DNA from: Kiritimatiellia bacterium
Lineage (GTDB): Bacteria > Verrucomicrobiota > Kiritimatiellia > RFP12 > UBA1067
NCBI GenBank assembly: GCA_017999015.1
Contig: JAGOBZ010000153.1
Location: forward strand, 1 to 7,507
Length of the DNA stretch: 7,507 bases
Direction: 5' to 3'
Positions 1 to 5,234 of this stretch are shown piece by piece; positions within the stretch are counted from its first letter, which is position 1, and each line of letters starts with the position of its first letter. The notes under the pieces are model-generated. The model searched no databases. It had not been told where the DNA came from and saw nothing but the letters and a program-made list of their open reading frames with translations. Position numbers and translations under genes: made by a program.

Positions 1-1
1 C

Positions 2-220
2 GGCCGCGCGGTGCCGGACGCGACGCGCATCGTGTCGGCGGACTGGGAGCGGCTGGAGCCGTTGCTGCGCGCGACGTTCGCGGCGGAGCGGCTGGTGGCG
101 CGCAAGGTGTATCCCGCTGCGGCCGACGTGGGGCGGTTGGCGCTGGCGCTGCCGGCAAGCCGCGTTCGCGAGCCGTTACCGATCTATCTGCATCCGGCGG
201 TGGCCGCTGCCGCGGGGTGA
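2..220 (+). CDS. tsaB: 3' end of a TsaB-like tRNA t6A biosynthesis protein (5' truncated by the window)
   Basis: The frame is open from the first base of the window to a TGA at 218-220, giving the last ~73 residues of a protein. The tail has a YPAAADVGRLA stretch followed about 13 residues later by LPIYLHPAVA. This order (P-A-A-x-D, then a short helix, then P-x-Y-L-x near the end) matches what I know of the TsaB (YeaZ) C-terminus, where E. coli has PAAEDMLPIA and then EPVYLRNNVA. TsaB is the inactive ASKHA-fold partner of TsaD in the cytoplasmic complex that makes N6-threonylcarbamoyladenosine at tRNA position 37. The usual YLR is YLH here. The ASKHA nucleotide-fold part lies outside the window, so identity rests on the tail alone. 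The next gene begins 5 bases after the stop, which suggests co-transcription. An unrelated protein with a similar short tail cannot be excluded. Confidence 0.55.
   Translation, partial: GRAVPDATRIVSADWERLEPLLRATFAAERLVARKVYPAAADVGRLALALPASRVREPLPIYLHPAVAAAAG
214..220 (+). promoter_or_regulatory. Ribosome-binding site of the solute-binding protein gene, overlapping the upstream stop codon
   Basis: GGGGTGA lies 5 bases before ATG 226 and resembles the core of a Shine-Dalgarno sequence. Its last three bases are also the TGA stop of the upstream TsaB-like gene. This decides the start in favour of ATG 226 over GTG 217 and suggests that translation of the two genes is coupled. Confidence 0.55.
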
Positions 221-225
221 CAGGC

Positions 226-1959
226 ATGAAAGCTGTTTTACTCATTTTTGTTGCGGGATGGTGCGCGTGCCAGGCGTTCGGAGAGGCCGTGTACCGCCGA
301 AGCATGGACCGGGTGTCAAGCTTGGATCCGGCCGACGCGGCGTCGATCTATGCGGCGCGTTCGGCGCAGCTCGTGTATGAGACGCTGCTGGAGTACGACT
401 ACCGCGCGCGTCCGTATCGGTTGATCCCCGGTTTGGCCGCGGCGCTGCCGGAGGTGCAGTCGAACGGGCTGGTCTACGTGGTGCGGCTGGACCCCGAGGC
501 GCGTTTTCAGTCGGACGCCTGCTTCGGGCTCGATGCGGACGGACGCGCGCGGGGACGGGCGGTCACTGCGGATGATGTGGTGTTTTCGCTGAAACGGCTG
601 GGGGACCGGCGCGTGGCATCGCCCGGCGAGTGGCTGGTGCTCGACATGATCCGGGGCATGCGGGCGTTTGCGGAGGCGTCGATGGGCGGCTCGGCCACGG
701 ATTACGCGCGTCCGGTGAGCGGATTGGAGGAGCTCGACGCGCAGACGGTGCGCATCACGCTGACGCGGCCGGCGCATCAGTTTGCCTGGTACCTCGCGAT
801 GTGTTTCACGGCGGTCGTGCCGCGCGAGGCGGTCGAACAGTACGGCGCGGCGTTCGGCAGCCATGCGGTCGGCAGCGGGCCGTATCGGTTGGCCGAGTGG
901 AGGCGCAACCACCGGATGGCGTTTGTGCGCGATCCGTCGTGGCGCGGCTGGCGCAAGGGGCCTGCCGCACTGACAGCGGGCGCGGGCGACGTCCCCTTTG
1001 ACCGCATCGTCTATTCGGTGATCGACGATGTGTCGACGCAGTGGCTCTGCTTCCTGGCAGGCGAGTTGGATTTCCTGGGCGAGATCGCTCGCGACAATTG
1101 GGATGTGGTGATCGACGGAACGGGCGGATTGAACGAACCGCTGAAGCGGCGCGGCATCACCCTCTATTCGATGCCCACGCTGGAGGTCGCCTACATCGGC
1201 ATCAACATGGAGGATCCGGTGCTGGGGCCCAACCGCGCCTTGCGCCAGGCGCTCAACTGCGCGTTTGACAGCGCGGCTTGGGTGCGGTTTTTTAACCACC
1301 GCACTGTCGTGTGCGATGGCCCAGTGCCGCCGGGGACGGACGGACGTCTGGAGACGCCGTTCCCGTATGCGTACGATCTGGATCGCGCCCGGGCGTTGCT
1401 GCGCGAGGCGGGCTATCCGGAGGGCGTGGACCCGCAGACCGGCAAACGGCTGGAGCTGACCGTGGACTTGGGACGGACCTCGCAGGATGTGCGGGAATCG
1501 ACCGAGCTGCTGGTCTCATTTTTCGCGCGTGTGGGCATATCGCTGAAGGCGCAGTATCACAACTGGCCCACGTTTCTGCGCCGAGTTTCCGGACGCCAAA
1601 GCCAGATGTTCCGCATTGGCTGGGTGGGGGACTATCCGGACGCGGAAAACTTCCTTCAGCTTTTCTACGGGCGCAACGTGTCGCCGGGGCCCAATCGCTG
1701 CAACTATGTCAATCCGCGCTTTGACCAGGTGTACGAGGCCGCCTGCGCGGCACCGGACGATGATGCGCGCAACCGGCTCTGGGTCGAGGCGCAGGAGTTG
1801 GTGCGCGAAGATTGCCCATGGGTCTTCCTGCATTTCCAGAAGGTCTACAGCCTCTGCCAATCCCGCGTGCAGAACTACGTGCCGTCCGACTTTCCGTACG
1901 GGACGGAAAAATATTTGCGGACCGATGTCATTCGTACCTTAGGCAGTCGATCGGATTGA
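226..1959 (+). CDS. Extracellular solute-binding protein, family 5 (peptide/nickel ABC importer type)
   Basis: The product is 577 residues, within the usual 500-600 for DppA/OppA-type binding proteins. These capture oligopeptides or similar solutes outside the inner membrane and hand them to an ABC permease. A Sec signal is visible: Met-Lys, a hydrophobic core (AVLLIFVAGWCACQAF) and a probable signal peptidase I site near GEA|VY. The family motif TADDVVFSLKRL is at about residues 114-125. The late domain has GWVGDYPDAENFLQLFYG and then NPRFDQVYEAA, typical of this fold. I chose ATG 226 because GGGGTGA at 214-220 makes a good ribosome-binding site 5 bases upstream. A GTG at 217 would add three residues and overlap the previous stop. 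No permease or ATPase for import is in the window. The last 32 bases overlap the convergent permease gene. The substrate cannot be told from sequence. Confidence 0.93.
   Translation: MKAVLLIFVAGWCACQAFGEAVYRRSMDRVSSLDPADAASIYAARSAQLVYETLLEYDYRARPYRLIPGLAAALPEVQSNGLVYVVRLDPEARFQSDACFGLDADGRARGRAVTADDVVFSLKRLGDRRVASPGEWLVLDMIRGMRAFAEASMGGSATDYARPVSGLEELDAQTVRITLTRPAHQFAWYLAMCFTAVVPREAVEQYGAAFGSHAVGSGPYRLAEWRRNHRMAFVRDPSWRGWRKGPAALTAGAGDVPFDRIVYSVIDDVSTQWLCFLAGELDFLGEIARDNWDVVIDGTGGLNEPLKRRGITLYSMPTLEVAYIGINMEDPVLGPNRALRQALNCAFDSAAWVRFFNHRTVVCDGPVPPGTDGRLETPFPYAYDLDRARALLREAGYPEGVDPQTGKRLELTVDLGRTSQDVRESTELLVSFFARVGISLKAQYHNWPTFLRRVSGRQSQMFRIGWVGDYPDAENFLQLFYGRNVSPGPNRCNYVNPRFDQVYEAACAAPDDDARNRLWVEAQELVREDCPWVFLHFQKVYSLCQSRVQNYVPSDFPYGTEKYLRTDVIRTLGSRSD
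1891..1909. repeat. Perfect 7-bp inverted repeat (hairpin) just past the permease gene, inside the binding-protein gene
   Basis: TTTCCGT at 1891-1897 and ACGGAAA at 1903-1909 are exact reverse complements separated by a 5-base loop. The hairpin lies 18 bases beyond the minus-strand permease stop and about 50 bases before the plus-strand stop. On the minus strand it is not followed by a T run (the T-rich bases come before it), so it is not a classic intrinsic terminator. It could protect the 3' end of the minus-strand transcript, or be a chance product of the DFPYGTEK coding sequence. Confidence 0.35.
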
Positions 1960-3154
1960 GGCGCGAGGCGCGCAGCGCGGGATAGAAACCGAAGAACATG
2001 CCGACCGCGGCGCTGAAGAGGAAGGCGACCGCCACCGACGATTCGGTGATCAGGATGGGCCACTGCTGAAGGCGGCCGACCAGCCGCGCGCCGCCCGTGC
2101 CGAGCAGCACGCCGAGCAGGCCGCCGACGATGGAGAGCGCCATGGCCTCGGCGATGAATTGCAGCAGGATGTCGCTGGGCGTGGCGCCGATCGCCATGCG
2201 CAGGCCGATTTCGCGCGTGCGTTCGGTGACCGACACCAGCATGATGTTCATGATGCCGATGCCGCCGACCAGCAGCGAGATGGAGGCGACGACCGTGAGC
2301 AGCAGCGTCATCAGCTTGGTCATGCTGCCGATCGTGTTGGTGATTTCGGTCATGTCGATGCTGCTGAAATCGTCCGGGGCCTGCGGCGAGAGCTTGTGGC
2401 GCTGACGCAGCAGCGCGCCGATCTCCGCCTTGGCCGCGGTGATGTCATCCAGCGAGTGCAGGCTGATCATCAGCATGTTGACGTTGTTGAAGATCGAGTT
2501 TTGCAGCACGCGTTTCACCGTGGTGAAGGGGACGAGGATGACATCGTCCTGATCATGGCCCATGGTGTTGCTGCCCTTGCGCGCCATCACGCCGAGCACG
2601 CGGAACGGCATGTTGCGGATGCGGATCGTTTGACCCACCGGTGAGGCGCTTGCGAAAAGGTTGTCGACGACGGTCGCGCCCAGCACACAGACGCGGGTGC
2701 CGGCGCGCTGATCGGCCTCGGTGAAGAAGACGCCGTCTTCGGTGCTCCAGTTGCGGACCTCGGGAAAATCGATCGAGACCCCTTGGATCTGGGTGGACCA
2801 GTTGTTTTCCTGATAAATGACCTGCGAGCCGGTGCGGACGACAGGGGTGACGGCGCGCACAAGATGCGCGAGGTCCTGCGCAATGCGCTCGCCATCCTCG
2901 GCGGTGAGCGTCTGGCTCGACCCCGAACCGCCGTGCACCCCGCCCTGCGTGCGGCTGCCCGGGAACACCATGATGATGTTGTTGCCGATGCTGCTGATTT
3001 CCTTGATCATCATGGCCTGGGCGCCTTGGCCGATGGCCACGACGGCGATCACCGCCGCGATGCCGACAATGATTCCCAGGGCGGTCAGCAGCGACCGCGT
3101 CTTGTTACGGAAAATAGCCCGCAGCGCGACTTTAAGAATCATGAAAAAGGACAT
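1928..3154 (-). CDS. MacB-type ABC transporter permease (FtsX family), without fused ATPase
   Basis: The product is 408 residues with the MacB/LolC-type layout. One membrane helix is at about 22-42, followed by a large periplasmic domain (about 45-275), then three helices at about 282-306, 333-357 and 373-393. The conserved cytoplasmic loop reads GGIGIMNIMLVSVTERTREI from residue 297. The C-terminus has GFYPALRASRLNPIDCLRYE, the normal PA-x-x-A-x-x-x-x-P-I-x-x-LRYE ending with Cys where Ala is usual. These proteins are mechanotransmission permeases: ATP hydrolysis in the cytoplasm drives movement of the periplasmic domain and expels substrate through an adaptor and outer-membrane channel. ATG 3154 is preferred because GGGG lies a few bases upstream; the internal ATG at 3142 has no such site. 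It is the last gene of the three-gene operon, 25 bases after the ATPase gene. E. coli MacB carries both functions in one chain; here they are split. Substrate unknown. Confidence 0.93.
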   Translation of the reverse strand: MSFFMILKVALRAIFRNKTRSLLTALGIIVGIAAVIAVVAIGQGAQAMMIKEISSIGNNIIMVFPGSRTQGGVHGGSGSSQTLTAEDGERIAQDLAHLVRAVTPVVRTGSQVIYQENNWSTQIQGVSIDFPEVRNWSTEDGVFFTEADQRAGTRVCVLGATVVDNLFASASPVGQTIRIRNMPFRVLGVMARKGSNTMGHDQDDVILVPFTTVKRVLQNSIFNNVNMLMISLHSLDDITAAKAEIGALLRQRHKLSPQAPDDFSSIDMTEITNTIGSMTKLMTLLLTVVASISLLVGGIGIMNIMLVSVTERTREIGLRMAIGATPSDILLQFIAEAMALSIVGGLLGVLLGTGGARLVGRLQQWPILITESSVAVAFLFSAAVGMFFGFYPALRASRLNPIDCLRYE

Positions 3155-3179
3155 AATAACCCCAAATCAGTAGCATCAG

Positions 3180-3848
3180 TCACTGGACGATCTGCCCGTC
3201 GCGCATCAGTATCCGGCGCTTGGCGCAAGCGGCGATATCCTCTTCGTGGGTGACCATGACGATGGTGATGCCCTCTTGGTTCAACTGCTTGAAGAGCGTC
3301 ATGATCTCCACGCTGGAGCGGGTGTCGAGGTTGCCGGTGGGTTCGTCGGCGAGGATCACGGGCGGGCTGTTCATCAGGGCGCGGGCAATGGCCACGCGCT
3401 GCTGCTGGCCGCCCGAAAGCTGCGCGGGCGTGTGGTCGGCGCGGTTGCCGAGCCCGACGCGTTCGAGCATGCGCACGGCGCACGCATGGCGTTCGCGGCC
3501 GGGGAACCTGCGGTTGTAAAAGGTCGGCAGCTCCACGTTCTCCAGCGCGCTGGTCCGGGAGAGCAGGTTGAAGTTCTGGAAGACGAAACCGAGCTTCTGG
3601 TTGCGGATGCGCGCGAGCTGCGCGCGGCTCATGCGGCTGACCTCGACGCCGTCCAGCAGATAGGTGCCCGAGGTGGGCGTGTCGAGGCAGCCGAGGATGT
3701 TGAGCAGCGTGCTCTTGCCCGATCCCGATGCCCCCATGACGGCCACGAAATCGCCGTTTTCGATCGTCAGCGACACACCGTCCAGAGCATGGACAGCGTT
3801 TTCGCCCATGCGGTAGGTCTTGAACATGTTCTGGATGTTGATCAGCAT
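3180..3848 (-). CDS. ABC transporter ATP-binding protein, MacB/LolD type
   Basis: The product is 222 residues, full length for a stand-alone ATPase of this class, and all catalytic motifs are intact: Walker A GASGSGKST (39-47), Q-loop Gln91 in GFVFQNFNLL, signature LSGGQQQR (144-151), Walker B VILADEP (164-170), D-loop GNLD (172-175) and switch His201. The N-terminal MLINIQNMFKTYRMG and the LSRTSALENVELP segment are typical of the MacB/LolD group (ABC exporters of the type VII mechanism). It should dimerise in the cytoplasm and power the permease encoded directly downstream. ATG 3848 lies 12 bases after the adaptor gene stop, with a weak AGGGCGA upstream. The downstream permease starts after a 25-base gap. 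No missing residue or truncation is seen. Confidence 0.96.
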   Translation of the reverse strand: MLINIQNMFKTYRMGENAVHALDGVSLTIENGDFVAVMGASGSGKSTLLNILGCLDTPTSGTYLLDGVEVSRMSRAQLARIRNQKLGFVFQNFNLLSRTSALENVELPTFYNRRFPGRERHACAVRMLERVGLGNRADHTPAQLSGGQQQRVAIARALMNSPPVILADEPTGNLDTRSSVEIMTLFKQLNQEGITIVMVTHEEDIAACAKRRILMRDGQIVQ

Positions 3849-3860
3849 GGGAGCATCGCC

Positions 3861-5066
3861 CTAACGCATGGCTCGACGCGCGGTGCGGCTTTGCGAGCCG
3901 CCCGGCGGCGTCGGCATGAACGGGTTCTTCGGTCCGCTGGGGGCTGTTCCGCCATTGGTCTTGAGGCCGAGCACGACCTCGCGGCCCTCAAGCCCGTCCG
4001 GTGCCGCGATCGCGTGCCGGGTACCGTCGGATATGCCCAGCTTGACGCCGAGCGCCTCGGGAACCCCGTTGGTGCCGAGCAGCCAGATTTTCGGGCCTCG
4101 GATGTCGCTGACCAGGTTGGTCGGGTTAAAGCGCAGCGCGGCGGCCGGCACGAGCTGGGCGTTCTCGGTGCGCGCGACTTCGATGGCGATGTTGGCGGTC
4201 ATGCCGGGGAAGAGCTTCTCGCCGGGGTTGTCGGCCTCCACGATCACCGGATAGGTGACGACATTCTGCACGGTGGTTGCGGCCAGCCGGATCTGCCGGA
4301 CCGTGCCGCGGAAGGTGTCGCGGTAGGCGTCGACGGTGAAGGAGACCGGCTGGTTGGTACGGATCAGGCCGACATCGGCCTCCGGCACGCTGGCCGAAAC
4401 CTGGATGCGCGACAGGTCGGTCGCGATCTGGTAGAGCTGCTGCGCGTTCATGGAGGAGACCACGGTCTGGCCTTCATCCACGTTGCGCGCGATGACGACG
4501 CCGTTGACCGGCGAGCGGATCGTGCAGTAGTCGAGGTTGGTTTTCGAGAGTTTGACGGAGGCTTGCGACTGTTCGACGGCGGCCTCGGCGACCTTGAGCT
4601 GCGCGGCCAGCGCGTCGCGTTCCGCCAGCGCGGCGTCCAGTTCGGCCTTGGAGAGCATGTTGCGCGCGGCGAGTTCCGTCTTGCGAACAAGGTCTTTTTC
4701 GGCGAACGAGAGCTTGGCGGCCATCTGCGCCACGTTCGCCTGGTTGGACTTGAGCTGGGCGCGGTCTTTCGCGTGCGTCGCTTCGTAGACGGCGGGGTCG
4801 ATCAGCGCGATGATCTGGTTGGTGGTGACAATCGAATTGTAATCGACATAGAGCTGAAGGATGCGTCCGTTGACCTGCGTGCCCACCTCGACCTCTTTGA
4901 TCGGCTCGACGGTCCCGGTCGCGCGGATCTCCTGGACAATCGTCTCGCGCTGCACAGCCGCTGTGCGGTAGCCTGCGTCTGGCTCCTGCGCGCGCGACCT
5001 CTGGTAGTAAAACCATCCCCCCGCTGAGGCCGCGCCGAGGACGATCAAAAATAGAAAAACCTTCAT
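3861..5066 (-). CDS. MacA-like periplasmic adaptor (HlyD/RND membrane-fusion family)
   Basis: The product is 401 residues. An N-terminal membrane anchor or uncleaved signal is at about 3-22. A first lipoyl half follows (GTVEPIKEVEVGTQVNGRI, about 51-69), then a coiled-coil hairpin at about 95-178, rich in Ala, Gln, Lys and Glu. The second lipoyl half is DYCTIRSPVNGVVIARNVDE from 179, followed by a beta-barrel (about 218-300, including FRGTVRQIRLAATTVQNVVT and the FPGMTANI motif) and a membrane-proximal domain to about 372. Such adaptors form a hexameric conduit between a MacB-type permease and a TolC-type outer-membrane channel. The last ~30 residues are a Pro/Gly-rich linker (NPFMPTPPGG) with a basic end, likely disordered. 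AAGGGG lies 4 bases before ATG 5066. It is the first gene of the exporter operon. No outer-membrane factor gene is in view. The exported substrate cannot be inferred. Confidence 0.94.
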   Translation of the reverse strand: MKVFLFLIVLGAASAGGWFYYQRSRAQEPDAGYRTAAVQRETIVQEIRATGTVEPIKEVEVGTQVNGRILQLYVDYNSIVTTNQIIALIDPAVYEATHAKDRAQLKSNQANVAQMAAKLSFAEKDLVRKTELAARNMLSKAELDAALAERDALAAQLKVAEAAVEQSQASVKLSKTNLDYCTIRSPVNGVVIARNVDEGQTVVSSMNAQQLYQIATDLSRIQVSASVPEADVGLIRTNQPVSFTVDAYRDTFRGTVRQIRLAATTVQNVVTYPVIVEADNPGEKLFPGMTANIAIEVARTENAQLVPAAALRFNPTNLVSDIRGPKIWLLGTNGVPEALGVKLGISDGTRHAIAAPDGLEGREVVLGLKTNGGTAPSGPKNPFMPTPPGGSQSRTARRAMR

Positions 5067-5070
5067 TTAA

Positions 5071-5076
5071 CCCCTT
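5071..5076 (-). promoter_or_regulatory. Ribosome-binding site of the MacA-like adaptor gene
   Basis: The minus strand reads AAGGGG followed by TTAA and the ATG at 5066. It is a recognisable purine-rich site with slightly short (4-base) spacing and fixes the adaptor start. Confidence 0.5.
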
Positions 5077-5182
5077 TTAGGAAAAATCAAACAGTAGTTT
5101 AAACGAATGAAACACGGCTGTATTGCTTTTTTTTGTGGAGCAGTTTCGGTGTTCTACGTGTGTGCCCTTTCCGGTATGATAA

Positions 5183-5192
5183 CAACCGGTTG
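5183..5192. promoter_or_regulatory. Candidate operator: perfect 10-bp palindrome with central CG
   Basis: CAACCGGTTG is its own reverse complement. It overlaps the first three bases of the putative -35 box of the GH13-like gene. Palindromes centred on CG are typical operators of LacI/GalR-family sugar regulators, and a copy over the -35 would fit repression. Flanking symmetry is poor. A matching 5-base ACCGG recurs at 5210-5214 and its inverse CCGGT at 5171-5175. No regulator gene is in the window, so the link is inferred. Confidence 0.35.
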
Positions 5193-5219
5193 ATTTTTAC
5201 GGCAGTGTGACCGGATAAA
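5190..5219 (+). promoter_or_regulatory. Putative sigma-70-like promoter of the GH13-like gene
   Basis: TTGATT (5190-5195) resembles the -35 consensus. GATAAA (5214-5219) matches the -10 hexamer at four of six positions, with an 18-base spacer. It would place the transcript start within about 10 bases of the ribosome-binding site, giving a short leader. Assigned by eye only. Confidence 0.3.
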
Positions 5220-5220
5220 A

Positions 5221-5228
5221 GAGGGGAG
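5221..5228 (+). promoter_or_regulatory. Ribosome-binding site of the GH13-like gene
   Basis: GAGGGGAG lies 6 bases upstream of ATG 5235, a strong purine-rich site with good spacing. It supports that start, which also begins a clean signal peptide. Confidence 0.65.
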
Positions 5229-5234
5229 TATAAG

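Larger units (their letters stand above)
5067..5234. promoter_or_regulatory. Divergent intergenic region between the exporter operon and the GH13-like gene
   Basis: These 168 bases are visibly AT-richer than the flanking coding DNA and separate two genes transcribed away from each other, so both promoters should lie here. Visible elements are a GTTTAAAC palindrome (5097-5104), a run of eight T on the plus strand (5127-5134), three CCGGT/ACCGG pentamers (5171-5175, 5185-5189, 5210-5214), and the putative promoter and operator listed separately. I could not identify a convincing -35/-10 pair for the minus-strand operon. No convincing small gene or structured RNA is seen. Confidence 0.7.

Noticed and set aside
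226..290. A possible lipoprotein signal in the binding protein (Cys residues in the sequence GWCACQ).
   Set aside because: The residues before either Cys (AGW and WCA) do not fit the usual lipobox L-[AS]-[GA]-C. A signal peptidase I site slightly later fits better, so I did not call it a lipoprotein.
316..1299. A 327-codon open frame on the minus strand opposite the solute-binding protein gene.
   Set aside because: It is Arg/His-rich without any domain, and the plus-strand frame has a signal peptide and family 5 motifs throughout.
3246..5027. A 593-codon open frame on the plus strand, antisense to the adaptor and ATPase genes.
   Set aside because: Its translation is low-complexity His/Asp/Arg/Gly/Val-rich with no recognisable domain, and it crosses the gap between two genes that have clear full-length family matches. 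It is the mirror of strong G/C third-position bias.
5115..5134. A possible intrinsic terminator ending in the eight-T run.
   Set aside because: No GC-rich stem precedes the T run on the plus strand, and no plus-strand gene ends there.
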